Assembly (NCBI RefSeq): GCF_019175385.1
Contig: NC_083344.1
Coordinates: 62,620,782-62,684,781 of the forward strand
Length of the DNA stretch: 64,000 nt
Source: Lycium barbarum
Taxonomy: Eukaryota; Streptophyta; Magnoliopsida; Solanales; Solanaceae
Direction: 5' to 3'
The notes under the pieces were generated by a model that ran no database searches, was not told the DNA's origin, and saw only the letters and a program-made list of their open reading frames with translations. This document shows, piece by piece, positions 1 through 11,078 of the stretch. A program made the position numbers and the translations under genes. Positions within the stretch are counted from its first letter, which is position 1, and every line of letters starts with the position of its first letter.

Positions 1-768
1 ACTAACCAACTTACTATACAATTATTTAACGACTTTGTCTCCGAGAATAAACTGGTATTAACGTAAATAGAAAGAGATTCATACCTTATTCTTGTTAAAA
101 ACATAAATATCTTTGATATCCATGCTAAAATTCACCGCAAAACAAAACTAGAATCACAACCATGTGTTATTCGGGCCTTGATTAACGCTTCGCCGCTGAA
201 AATCACTCAAACCCTCAACTTCTTTTATGACAAAATTGTCCTTTATGGTGCTGAGCTCCCAATCGGATTTTTGGTGAAAACAAATGGGGCTTTTCCCCTT
301 TTATAAGGTTCAAATTCGGGTCGGTTTACTGCAGCAGCACTGTAGCAGGGGCGGTTACTGTAGCACATGTTTCTGCTTTGTTAGCGGAATTTGTAATATC
401 CATAATTTTCTACTCCGATGACTTATTGATGAGAAGTTTATTGCATTGGAAACTAGACTCGACGAACTTCATTTTAGGTTTTTTTTCACTTTAAAACACT
501 TCATATGCTAAGAGATATTCTTCCCTCAATTTGGACAAAAATTTTCACATGAAACTTTACCCATCCGTTCTCTGAAGTCGTACTACTCCATTTCTTCCAC
601 TCACGTCCTTATAAAACCTTCCGGTATACCTTATATACATCCTTCACTCATTAAATATACTTAATAATGCTTGCTCCTTATATTCAAAAGTGGTTTTACT
701 TAACAATAATTCAACGTACTTACGTTTCCAATTTGATAAGTGCTTCTTCAAGGATACGGGGTGTAACA
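1..768 (-). repeat. B-type LTR, 3' LTR of minus-strand element B (cut by window start)
   Basis: Read on the minus strand this begins TGTTACACC and is preceded (769-785) by a purine-rich tract, as expected for a 3' LTR. Positions about 300-768 align with 48830-49298 at roughly 85-90% by eye, including the CTGTAGC repeats, so the LTR family is present at least twice. The sequence holds a TATAAAAG box (298-305) and a splice-donor-like AAG|GTATG (minus, 85/84). The remainder of this roughly 2.5 kb LTR lies before base 1. Confidence 0.7.
298..305 (-). promoter_or_regulatory. TATA box in B-type LTR
   Basis: The minus strand reads TATAAAAG. It lies about 215 bp before the donor-like site at 85/84, close to the spacing seen in the other LTRs of this window, which supports its use as the LTR promoter of element B. 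Confidence 0.5.
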
Positions 769-2804
769 TCCTTCCTCCCTTAAAAATATTCTTCCTCGAA
801 TGTTGTAATATGCCTATCCTCAATAGCCTCATTGAATTATTATTTTTGTTCGATTACCGTATACTTATATTATAATTTGGTCTGTTTCGTCATGTTCTTC
901 TTAGCTCTTTATCAAATTCATTTGTGAGTCGTACAGTCTTCAATCCTCATATATATATAATCACAAGTCAACTAGTATTCCATTCTCATTCTATCTCAAT
1001 TCCTGTGGTTTAACTGGCCACGCAATGGCTACTCGCCGTCCTGCGAGCATCCTTCCTCTTCGTTCCTCATTTCTTTATTAACGGATAACTCCCTTGCTCG
1101 AATACAACACTTTCTTTTGTTGACTCCTCCGATACTATCTTGGCTATCCCTACTTGTACTTGTTGAGCTTAGATACGTGCTAGATTATTCCCTCATAATT
1201 TATCCGCCCAGCTCTCTGATTCATCGTAAATTTTCTTATACTAACGTCCAGTTGCTTGTTCAGCGGTACTCTGCTACTAACAAATCCTTACTCTTAACAG
1301 TTACGTTTCTTCAACCATCCCTCTTAATTCATTTCCATGATCGGTTATAACCATATCCTCAATACAATCTCTTAACGGTTTCTAATGTTCCCTCACCATC
1401 TTTATTATTCCTCGTAGCAGGATTATATATTGCAATGAACCAATAATCATAGTTCGAACTAGTCTATAGCTCACAATATCTTCGAGTTCTTGTTAAAACT
1501 CTCCCTTTAATTCCTTTGCCTCAAATCTTTCAGTACAACTTATAATTATAAAGTTAGGGCAATTCTTACTGTACCACAGCTTCTTTTCTAACATCAATAT
1601 GGTATACTTACCCTTGACTTTCTTATTCCAGTGATCACTTAGTTAGGTGTCATTCCTTGTTGTCTTTTTGGTGTGTCCATTCCCATCTGTGGGGCATAAT
1701 CTTACGGTGATGGTTCATATAATTCCATAATACATACCCTTATGCTAAGTATGGTTAGTGACCGGTGATGTACTTTCTAATTTCTGGTGATGGTGCTGCC
1801 TTTCTATCTGCACCCACCTCGTTCTTCCTCTCTTTAGAAATTGCCACACCGCTTATTATAATCCTTTTGTTAAGATTCTCATATTTTTCCTTTAATATCA
1901 AAATTTTCTTCCGTTGTAACCCAAAGTATCCTTTGTACTCGTCATCCATTTCGTCATTCTCTTTGTAGTTAGCTTGCATACCTTTCTTACTCTCCTTATT
2001 ACTCTACCTATTTAGGTGCGACACCATTTCTATAGTGTAGAAATATCATATCTCACGTCCGCATGAAGTATCTTCTTGATCTATTTTAATTCCTTTTCAT
2101 ACCTTCTTTGTGGTATGCTTATCTTCAATTCGTTTCAGCTCCATCTTAAAACATTCTTAATATGCCACTACGTCCCGAATTTTGGCCTCTTTAAGCTAAC
2201 ATCTTTCTTTCTTTGGAATTTTTGAGAATGCCATACCTCATTCCTGGACTAGATCTGCTCCCCCCCCCCCCCCCCTTTTAAGGGTGTTCTTATACACTAG
2301 TAACTCCTGAATATCAGTTGTCATCGGCTAACCCTAACAATCCTCCAACTCTTTTGGTCTCTTATAATACCGAAATTCTCTCAATACAGCTTGACTTATT
2401 TTCCTTTCTGCTTATCGAGGGATTTGCCTTTAAACAAAGCGCTTATGCATTACAGATCCATTCTCACTACCTTCTTTAAGGTCGTTCTACTTCTACCTTT
2501 TTTGACTGAACATTTCCCGAATCAACGGGTTAATGGGGACATTGGAATCCATCAAAACATTCTCCGGAGTGTTTGGTCACACTTTGCTCTTTTTATCCCT
2601 GTCTTCCTCCACAACTATTATCACTGAAATTCTTCTTACTCTGAGTTTTCGATTTCACTTTACATCTACAATATGTCATTGAGAGTTAATATGCTACACT
2701 CTTCCACTTCCACCATCAATCCTTTTATTCACTTAGCTCACTTATCTGAAATTTTCCTCGACTACTTATTTGCATCCCACATATGCATTGTAGTTCTTCC
2801 AGTG
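769..2804 (-). mobile_element. Element B interior, 3' half: non-coding, LARD-like
   Basis: About 2 kb of pyrimidine-rich plus strand (purine-rich minus strand) starting with the polypurine tract next to the LTR. No reverse transcriptase, integrase or protease motif is visible in any frame, and ORFs do not exceed about 78 codons. A run of 16 C lies at 2260-2275. Together with 11079-13242 it would form an interior of about 4.2 kb lacking pol, the pattern called a large retrotransposon derivative (LARD). That the two halves belong to one element is inferred from shared orientation and base composition on both sides of element A. Confidence 0.5.
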
Positions 2805-3548
2805 TGATATGAACCCAGCAAGAACAAGGCCATTCACTAGGAGTCAAGCAAGAGAACTTCAAGAGTTGCAAGCCTTGTTCATGAAGAAGGAAGCCTTAGA
2901 GGAGATTGGAGAGAAGACCTCCCGAATTTTCAACATTTAGGAGTTAGCTTTGGAAGAGTGGCAAAGTGGCTAGATGCAAAAAATGGCTAAAAGTGTAACT
3001 GTGGGGCTAAGATTGCAATTGGAGGTCATACTTGCAAGTTATGAGGTTAGGATGGCAATTGGAGGTCATAATTGCAAGTTATGAGACTTTGGATGGAATT
3101 GAAGACCCATGTGGGTATTTTTCAAAAGTGCCACTTTAGGACCATTTGGTATAATAGGTATAAATAGTTGTTTTCATCCATTTGGAAGACTTAGCTTGCA
3201 TGTTGATGATAAACTCAAATTGAGAGAATTTTAGTATAGTTTGTTTGGTTATTGTTCAAGTGTGATTTCCAAGTTATGAATTGAATTGCTTATCCATTGA
3301 ATTCATCTAGATTGCTCATTTGTGGATTCAAATTGAGTCTCTTCTTTGAATTCAAATTACTTAGGTTCTTTGGTTGAAATCCAATTAGGAGGGTTTAGGT
3401 TTCGTATACCTATGTTGGCCTATAGATTTCATTACCAATTGGGTCTAGTATCTATCCTTCTATCTTCTCATCCCCAATTTCCCATATCCCTTTTACTTCC
3501 TTTTGTTTTTGTTTAATTCTTAGAGTTTCCCTAGGTTGATTGTTATCA
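2805..3548 (+). repeat. 5' LTR of element A (744 bp)
   Basis: It starts TGATATGAAC and ends TGTTATCA, two bases before the PBS. Positions 2805-3382 match 10501-11078 nearly base for base. It contains a short internal direct duplication of a segment of about 35 bp around 3013-3083 (GCAATTGGAGGTCATA repeated), also present in the 3' LTR. Its first 160 bp correspond to the Pol C-terminus coded in the 3' LTR, here with an in-frame TAG. Confidence 0.85.
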
Positions 3549-3550
3549 TT

Positions 3551-3562
3551 TGGTATCAGAGA
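3551..3562 (+). other. Primer binding site of element A
   Basis: TGGTATCAGAGA differs at one end base from TGGTATCAGAGC, the usual plant initiator-tRNA-Met primer site, and lies two bases after the LTR end. Confidence 0.8.
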
Positions 3563-5071
3563 AAGGGCTAAGAGATTGTTCCTACAATTTCTAATCCTAG
3601 GCTCAAAATTTGAAAATCCCAAAAATATATATATTCGAAAATTCCAAAAAAAAAACGAAAATTATTTTGTAGTTTGATTTGAGTGTTTTTGAAGATAGAT
3701 TTGAGTTTGTTATGGTGGAAAACATTTGGAAACAAAATCTGAAGTCATTTGGGTAAGAATTGAAGTTTCCATTATTAGAGGTTCATCAAAGCTTGAAGAA
3801 CTTAAAGTGGGTTTAGTTGATTTTGGTGAAATTGAGCTTTGATTGTTATTCGGTTTTGTTCTCTAGGTGGAAAGGAGCTTAGATCTGAAAATTGGGACAA
3901 AAATGAGTTGATTTGGACCACATTGGGTTTTAGGTGTTCTTCATTATTCATCATTGTTGTTGGTGAAGAAGAAGATAAAAAGGAAAGTTAGATCCAAGGA
4001 ATCCAAGTCAAAGTTGAAAAGTTGTTTGTCCAGCCAAAAAGGGTATATACAAGGTTGAGTGGGTCCCAAGAAGTCAGCAAATTCAGAAAATCTAGCACAA
4101 TTCCCGAGCCAAACGAGGTACAGTAGAATTTCACTGAAGCTGTTATCATCAGGTTATACGGACCGTATAATTTTATACAGCCCGTGAAACTTGGTCGTGG
4201 GAGTGGAGCTGACTTGGAGAGTTTCTGTTACAATTGGGTCCTTCGAATACGACCATATTATACGGACCATATAAGTTTATACGCCCCGTGAAACATGGTC
4301 ATGAAATAGAGGCTGCTTTGGAGAGTTTTTGTTCAATTTGATCCTTCGATACGGACGTTTATACAGATCGTATAATATTATACGGGCATAATATTATACG
4401 GCCCGTGAAAGTGGTCGTGGAAGGTGATATTGGACGTGAAGGTGATCGTACAACACCATCTTCCACAATAATTCTAAGTTGATCGATTCTTGATTCCACT
4501 TCGATTTCTTTCACTTTTAGTCCATTCAATTTCAAAATTTTCTTGGGATTGATTGTTGGTTTGTGTCCCTAATCCTTTGGTAGGGAACAAAAAAAAATGA
4601 AAAAAAAAGTATAGAACTTTAAAAATTTTGGTTGTTTCAAATTGATACCTTAGATCAATTAGGGCTTCACGGCCGTGTTTTCAAGTTATCACCTCCCCGG
4701 GCCCAAAATTTTATTTATTTGCCGATTTTAGCAATCCAATTTCTTGTGTCTCTCAACTAGTAGCCATTTAGTAGTTGTTCCTACTAGTGTTGTTCCTACT
4801 TGTGTTTACTAGTTCTTGTGTCCGAATTTCTTTCGTGCAAATTTCTTTCAAGCTTTTCTTCATTTTATTTCATTGAAACTTTATTACCTCTCGTCCATTT
4901 TGCTTTGAGTCGTCCGTCATTCATCTAAACAAGAATCCATTCTACCACAAAGGATAAGCAACGTGTGTATTTGATTGGACGAGCAATTCATCAACAACTT
5001 CGAAAGAGCACGGAGTGTGGTAAGGTTGAGAGTTCAATACGAGTGTGTGACGCTTTTACTACTAACGTTGT
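3563..5071 (+). other. Leader of element A with TACGG palindrome cluster
   Basis: Untranslated stretch of about 1.5 kb between PBS and gag. Between 4150 and 4425 it carries a cluster of imperfect palindromes of the form TATACGGACCGTATA followed by GCCCGTGAAA and GGTCGTGG, repeated about three times at intervals of about 105 bp. A similar motif is found in the LTRs of C, D and I. No other feature is visible. Confidence 0.6.
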
Positions 5072-6925
5072 TTGCAAGTTTTCCAGGTCATATTGTCTAA
5101 TCAAGGAGATCGTACTCATGAAAGGGAGGAACCATCATACTTGGTGAATTCGATGAACATGACCATTAGTCAATTCGCGACATTGACTTCGAATGTGGGA
5201 GGTTTAACGGAGCGGATAGATAGTTTGGAAGCAAAGGTGCTGCAAGTTGAGACCTTAAGTAGAATGGGCACTCCTCATTCTCAATTTGAAGGGGAATTGG
5301 GTAAGAACACGGAAATGACCCCGAATCTTACACCCGGACAAGCACACGCCTTGTGCCATCCCCCTAATACTTCATCGCCTGCCCAAAGAGCCCCACAAAA
5401 GCAACCACCCACCTTCCAAAACACCAACCGTCAAACCTATCCCCAACTATACCGAACATCCCAAAGTGAACCCGCACCCCAAAGAACCCCACAAAATGTT
5501 CCACACGTTCCCCAACAACCACCCCAAGATCGATTCCAAACCCAATTCCAAAACCCTCTTTATGATGAAGACACGGAGAAAGTTGCCCAAGAGAGGTGGT
5601 GGGATGAACCAAGGCAAGGAAGAAGGTGTGGGGAGATGAAGAACCGGGGTAGAGGAAGGCAAGGAGGTTTTGCAAGGTTTCAAGGCCATGAAGTGAGGTT
5701 CCAAGGTCATGAAGACTGTGGGAGATGGCAAGGAAATGAGGCACGTGGGGACAATGATCGAAATTTGAATACCATCAAGGTAACACTTCCTAGATTCACA
5801 GGAAGTAGAAACCCGGAAGAGTTCCTCGAGTGGAAGTTTCAAAGTGAAAGGGTATTCCTCACCAACAATGTGTCGGAAGCTTTGAAGGCAAGGTATGCCC
5901 TCACCCAATTTGAGGGATATGCATCAGCTTGGTGGGAATCTAAGAAGTGGGATAGAGCTCAACGCTAAATTTTCAACACTCCTACTTGGGATGAGTAGAT
6001 TGAGCTCATGGAAGCGAGATATATACCTCCTACATACCATCAAGAGGTGCTCAAGAAGGTATACATGTTGGAGCAAGGCTCCAAGAGTGTTGAGGAGTAC
6101 TTTGATGAATTCGAAAACTTGTGGATGAAATCCAAGATCGAGGAGCACTTGAATTACACTCTCATAAGATTTGTAGCCAACTTAAATCAGGAGATTTCCA
6201 AACCCATGAGGCTACAAACTTATAATATCTTAGAGGAAGCTTTTCATGATACTTCCAAGGTTGAAGGGGATTTGAAAGGCGAAAAGGCTTACAAAGCCAA
6301 GAGCACTCCATCTTCATCTTGGAACAAAAGAAAAGAGAAGTGGAAGATGTCCACTTGGAAGAAGCCCAAGATTCCTACTCCCACTCCTCAAGCCAAGTTT
6401 GACTACAAAGCTAAAGGAGACGATCAAGCCAAAGGAGGTAACAATGCTAAACTAGCATTCCCTCGTCCTTCTACCATTAAATGTTTCAAATGCCATGGTA
6501 GAAGGCACATTGCTAGTGAGTGTCATAATAGGAGGAACATTATGATCTTGAGAGATGTGTACCAAATCGACGAAGAAGATGAGGGCGAGGTTGGTATTGA
6601 TCATGAGGGAGAAAAGAGTGAGAATGAGGGTGAATCCGAGAGTGATGTGGAGGAGCGAATGGAGGAGAAACCAAACTTTGCTATTGTACCTAGAAGAGCC
6701 ATGGGGTCATTAGATAGGGAAGAGAGTGACCAAAGGGAGAACTTATTCCATGCGAGATGTAAGGTAGTGGACAAGGTTTGTTCATTGATAATTGATGGTG
6801 GGAGTTGCACAAACGCGGTAAGCCATTTTTTGGTAGAAAACATGAAATTACCCATAAGGAAACATCCTAGTCCTTACAAACTCCGATGGTTCAATGAGTG
6901 TGGTGAAATGAGGGTGACCAAGTAA
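5072..6925 (+). pseudogene. Element A gag and protease, broken
   Basis: Gag binds and packages genomic RNA; the protease cleaves the polyprotein. One frame runs through the region but is interrupted by TAA at 5966 and TAG near 5997. The N-terminal part is Gln/Pro-rich. A capsid-type segment with the LPRFTGSRNPEEFLEW motif lies near 5785-5835. A CCHC zinc knuckle (CFKCHGRRHIASEC) is at 6482-6523, followed by an acidic stretch. The protease catalytic Asp is in IIDGGSC (6794-6796). The start at 5072 is the first ATG of the open frame; a later ATG at 5153 is possible. The frame closes at 6923 in the protease and resumes degenerate. Clearly non-functional. Confidence 0.8.
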
Positions 6926-8741
6926 GCCGTTATTAAATTTAGCATTGGGTGGTACCAAGATGAACTTTTATATGATGTAGTACCGATGCAAGCTTGTCAC
7001 ATTTTTCATGGTAGTCCATGGAAATTTGATAGGGATGCAAAACAAAGTGGAAGTTCCAACAAGTATTCATTTGTACTTGGGGGACGAAAGTTTGTTCTTG
7101 CTCCATTAACACCCTATCAAGTGAGCGAAGATTATAGAATCATGAAGGAACTCCGAGAAAGGGTTCAAGTGGAAGAAATGGAGAAGCGTGATAAGGGAGA
7201 CTTAGTGGCTATGGGTGGAGAAGGGTCATCTCAAGATGGACCCAAGAGATGCATTTTGGCTAGGCCAAGCAATTGTTTGAAAGCAGTTGATGAGAGGCAC
7301 TTCATGGTGTGCCTAGTTAACCAAGATCTACTTTTGCATGCTAACCAAGATACTAGCACTTTGCCTAGTATTGTGACTTCTCTTTTGCATAAATATGATG
7401 AGCTTTTTTCTGGAAGAAATGTCTAAAAGATTGCCTCCATTCAGAGGTATTGAACATCAAATTGACCTTGTGCCAGGATCACAAATTCCCAACAAACTGG
7501 CATATAGGAGCAATCTAAAGGAAACAAAAGAATTGCAAAAACAAGTTGAAGAGCTTCTAGAAAAGGGTCTAGTGAAATAAAGTCTTAGTTCATGTGTCGT
7601 GTCGGTGATTCTTGTTCCAAAGAGGGATGGCACTTGGAGGATGTGAATTGATTGTCAAGCCGTAAACAAAATCACGGTAAAGTATCGTCATCCTATTCCT
7701 AAAATTTATGATATGTTAAAATGAGCTTTGTGGCTCAATTGTGTTTTCCAAAATTGACCTTAGAAGTGGCTATCACTAAATTTTAATGAATCCCGGTGAT
7801 GAGTGAAAAACGGCCTTCAAGACCAAGTTTGGTCTATATGAGTGGCTTGTCATGCCATTCGGCCTAACCAATGCACCTAGCACCTTTATGCGCTTAATCA
7901 ATCATGTGTTGAAACCCTTTATCAATAAATTTGTTGTTGTCTACTTTGACGATATTCGTGTGTATAGCAAATCAATGGAAGAACATGTGAACCATTTGAG
8001 GCAAGTATTTGATGTCTTGTTGCGTGAAAGATTGTTTGTTAATCTCAAGAAGTGTGCGTTTGGGGTTGATAAAGTGGTATTATTAGGTTTTGTTGTGAGT
8101 GTGAATGGTGTAGAAGTTGATGAAGAAAAGGTGGAGGCCATTAGAACTTGTTCAACTCCCAAAAATGCAACTGATGTGAGGAGTTCTCATGGGTTGGCAA
8201 GCTTCTATAGGCGTTTTGTGAACGGGATTAGTACCATTGCCTCCCCCTTAACTGAATTGATCAAAAAAGATGTTCCTTTTGTGTGGGGGGAAGAACAAGA
8301 AAAGGCGTTCCAAGAATTGAAGTCTATGTTGAGTTCATCGCCTTTGTTACAATTACCCAATTTTGAGAAAACCTTTGAGGTTGAGTGTGATGCTTCCGGG
8401 GTTGGCTTAGGTAGGGTCTTGATGTAAGAAGGAAAACCGATGGCCTATTTTAGTGAGAAGCTTAAAGGTGCGGCATTGAACTACTCTACCTATGACAAGG
8501 AATATATGCACTTGTGAGGGTATTGACCCATTGGCAGCATTATTTGTGGCACAAGGAGTTTGTGATTCGTTGGAATCATGAATCTTTGAAACATTTGAAG
8601 AGCCAATCCAAGCTCAACAAGAGACATGCCAAGTGGGTAGAACTCATTGAAGCTTTCCCTTATGTGATTCATTACAAGAAGGGTAAAGAAAATGTGGTAG
8701 CGGATGCTTTATCTAGAAGGTATGTTTTACTAATACCATGA
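6926..8741 (+). pseudogene. Element A protease end, reverse transcriptase and RNase H, broken
   Basis: Pieces lie in several frames: 6986-7426 (end of protease and linker), 7395-7580 (RT start, with PGSQIPN), about 7580-7850 with stops (KIDLRSGYH region), 7852-8427 (RT palm with catalytic FDD in [11 protein letters not shown], then the RNase H catalytic Asp in [10 protein letters not shown]) and 8514-8741 (RNase H end, [12 protein letters not shown]). The enzyme would copy element RNA into DNA in the cytoplasmic particle. At least four stops or frameshifts disable it. The family is clear; activity is not possible as it stands. Confidence 0.8.
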
Positions 8742-8944
8742 CCTCTAGGATGATGGGATTTAAAAGCCTTAAGGAATTCTATTCTCAAGATCCCGATTTC
8801 AAGGAATTTTTTGAAGATTTGACTCAAGAGAAGAGGGTTGACTAGTTCCAATTTGTTGATAGATTCTTGTTCAAAGATGGCAAGGTTTGTGTTCCTATGA
8901 GCTCTTGGAGAGAATTGTTTGTGAGGGAAGCCCATAGTGGAACT

Positions 8945-9144
8945 AGATTTCTTATCTCATGTCTGCTTTTCGTGAAAAAATACCAATTGAAGTGGAGGGT
9001 TTCTTCAAACAACAAGGGGCTGGGTCAACTATTCAATCAAATGATATTAAGCATGTTTCGCATCTCTTCTTGAGAAACAAGTGGGCTATTTCTTTGCAAA
9101 ACTATGCTCAATTTCATATGTGGCAATTTCGCCAAGATCTCTTC
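8945..9144 (+). pseudogene. ycf2: Plastid ycf2 fragment inside element A (NUPT)
   Basis: The frame starting at 8959 (ATG of MSAFREK) reads like the N-terminal third of the plastid Ycf2 protein: [19 protein letters not shown], then [10 protein letters not shown] and [11 protein letters not shown]. Similarity starts a little upstream of that ATG and stops abruptly after the codons for RQDLF. Ycf2 is a very large plastid-encoded protein of the inner-envelope import motor. Here about 65 codons are present with no promoter or continuation, so this is a nuclear plastid-DNA insertion, not a gene. It interrupts the integrase between EAHSG and MGHFG. Confidence 0.9.
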
Positions 9145-9434
9145 TATCTAAGAAATGACAACTGGGTCCATAAAATGATCAAATTAATTAAAGATGTTAG
9201 TCTTTTTTTTCTTCTTTCTTCCTGAAAATGAAAAAGAAACCATTCGTACTCTCATAACTCACGTTGGATAACTTTCAAACAGTTCAAAGAAAAATCTTTT
9301 CACAATTTCATTTATTGAGCGGTCTTTCCTCCTTTTTTGTTTGTCTTGTTTAAAATCGATTTGGATTCTTCAGTCTGATCCTGTTATTAAGACAGTTAAA
9401 AAGGTGTTTCCTTGTTCTGGGATCCTTTATCTTT
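9145..9434 (+). other. Unidentified remainder of the insertion in element A
   Basis: Joined directly to the ycf2 piece, AT-rich and unlike the surrounding pol. One frame gives [16 protein letters not shown] and, one base shifted, [17 protein letters not shown] before a stop. I do not recognise it. It may be a second organellar or nuclear filler fragment captured during the same repair event. The gypsy sequence resumes at about 9435. Confidence 0.4.
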
Positions 9435-10485
9435 CTTTATGGGACACTTTGGAGTGTCCATAACACTTGACATTCTCTTTGAACAATTCTATTGGCCCAA
9501 GCTAAGGCATGATGTGGAGAAGTTTTCTGGGCAATGCTTGGAGTGCAAACAAACCAAATCAAAGACCCGGCCCCAAGGTATGTATACTCCACTTCCCACC
9601 CCTATTGGTCCTTGGATTGATATTTCTATGGATTTCATATTGGGTCTTCTTAAAACAAAAAGGGTTCATGATAGCATATTTGTGGTGGTTGATAGATTTT
9701 CAAAAATGTCTCATTTTATACCATGTCATAAGTGTGATGATGCATCTCATGTGGCTTCCTTGTTTGTGAATCATGTCCTTAAGTTGCACGGAGTTCCCCG
9801 CACTATTGTTAGTGATAGGGATACCAAATTCCTTAGTCATTTTTGGAAGAGTCTTTGGGGTACACTTGGTACCAAGCTCATGTTCTCTACTTCTTGCCAT
9901 CCTCAAATAGATGGTCAAACCGAAGTAGTGAATAGGACTCTAGGGAGTATGCGTAGATGTATGATTAGGGGAAAGCCCACTTCTTAGGAGGACCGTTTAA
10001 CTTTAATTGAGTTTGCTTACAATCGGTCCTTTCATTCCTCTATTGGCATGACTCCATTTGAAGCACGTTGTCGATTTAATCCTTTGATTCCTTTAACCTT
10101 AACCCCTTTGTCTAGTGATGTTGTTGTGAGTTTAGATGCAAAATAAAGGGCGGCCGAAATGATGAAAATCCATTCCAAGGTAAAGGAGAGCATTGACAAG
10201 GTCAACACCAAGGTTAGCCAAAAGACAAAATCATGCGAGAAGAGAAGTGGACTTCCAGTCCGATGATTGGGTTTGGGTTCATTTCCGAAAAGACAGGTTC
10301 CCTCAAATGAGAAAAGGGAAATTGAGTCCAAGGGGAGATGGGCCATTCAAAGTGCTTGACAAGATCAATGAAAACGCCTACAAGATCGACTTCCCAAGTG
10401 AGTATAATGTTCATAATGTTTTCAATATGAGTGATCTTTCTTCTTGTGTTATATGTATGCCTTTAGATTCGAGGACGAATCTTCC

Positions 10486-10500
10486 CCAAGAAGGGGAGGA
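10486..10500 (+). other. Polypurine tract of element A
   Basis: The purine-rich AAGAAGGGGAGGA lies directly before the 3' LTR start (TGATATGAAC) and primes plus-strand DNA synthesis in LTR elements. Confidence 0.75.
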
Positions 10501-11078
10501 TGATATGAACCCAACAAGCACAAGGCCATTCACTAGGAGTCAAGACAGAGAACTTCAAGAGTTGCAAGCCTTGTTCATGAAGAAGGAAGCCTTGGAGAAG
10601 ATTGGAGAGAAGACCTCCCGAATTTATAACATTTGGGAGTTAGCTTTGGAAGAGTGGCAAAGTGGCTAGATGCGCAAAATGGTTAAAAGTGCAACTATGG
10701 GGCTAAGATAGAAATTAGAGGTCATACTTGCAAGTTATGAGGTTAGAATGCAATTGGAGGTCATAATTGCAAGTTATGAGACTTTGGATGCAATTGAAGA
10801 CTCATGTGGGTATTTTTGCAAAAGAGTCACTTTAGGGCCTTTTGGTGTAATAGGTATAAATGGTTGTTTTCATCCATTTGTAAGACTTAGCTTGCATATT
10901 GATGATAAACTCAAACTGAGAGAATTTTAGCATAGTTTGTTTGGTTATTGTTCAAGTGTGAATTCCAAGTTATGAATTGAATTGCTTATCCATTGAATTC
11001 ATCTAGATTTCTCATTTGTGGATTCAAATTGAGTCTCTTCTTTTAATTCAAATTACTTAGGTTCTTTGGTTGAAATCC
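10501..11078 (+). repeat. 3' LTR of element A, truncated
   Basis: Matches 2805-3382 of the 5' LTR and stops at TTGGTTGAAATCC; the last 166 bp of the LTR are absent. The sequence after 11078 is again the pyrimidine-rich interior of element B, so a deletion removed the LTR end and the expected target-site duplication. Confidence 0.8.

Larger units (their letters stand above)
8746..10669 (+). pseudogene. Element A integrase and Pol C-terminus, split by foreign DNA
   Basis: The segment before integrase ends at about 8944 (WRELFVREAHSG). Integrase resumes at about 9435 with MGHFGV. The zinc-binding pair CLECKQ is followed by the catalytic core: Asp in SMDF, Asp in VSDRD and Glu in [13 protein letters not shown] at 9985 and a TAA at 10144 interrupt it, and a frameshift leads to 10193-10669. 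The C-terminal part (WVWVHFRKDRFP, GDGPFKVLDK) is of the kind found in chromoviruses without a chromodomain. The last 55 codons run into the 3' LTR and end at TAG 10667. Confidence 0.75.
2805..11078 (+). mobile_element. Element A: defective Ty3/gypsy chromovirus, probably CRM type
   Basis: The order is 5' LTR, tRNA-Met-type PBS, long leader, gag, protease, reverse transcriptase, RNase H, integrase, polypurine tract and a 3' LTR cut after 578 bp. The reading frame is broken by many stops and frameshifts and by an insertion of plastid DNA, so the copy is dead. CRM assignment is inferred: the protease site reads DGGS, no canonical chromodomain follows the integrase, and the last 55 codons of Pol lie within the 3' LTR, as known for CRM chromoviruses. 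No target-site duplication can be tested because the 3' LTR end is missing. The element lies within the interior of element B. Confidence 0.8.

Noticed and set aside
1117..1968. Small ORFs (67-77 codons) in the B interior
   Set aside because: Short, AT- and pyrimidine-driven, no motif; consistent with non-coding sequence.
5364..5908. Two overlapping minus-strand ORFs (126 and 153 codons) opposite element A gag
   Set aside because: They lie antisense to a clear gag frame and arise from its Pro/Gln-rich codon use.
8945..9144. A functional nuclear copy of ycf2
   Set aside because: Only about 65 codons, no start region, no promoter, and bounded on both sides by integrase sequence.
10748..10930. 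60-codon ORF in the 3' LTR of A
   Set aside because: Lies after the Pol stop in LTR sequence; the 5' LTR copy does not support it as a conserved frame.
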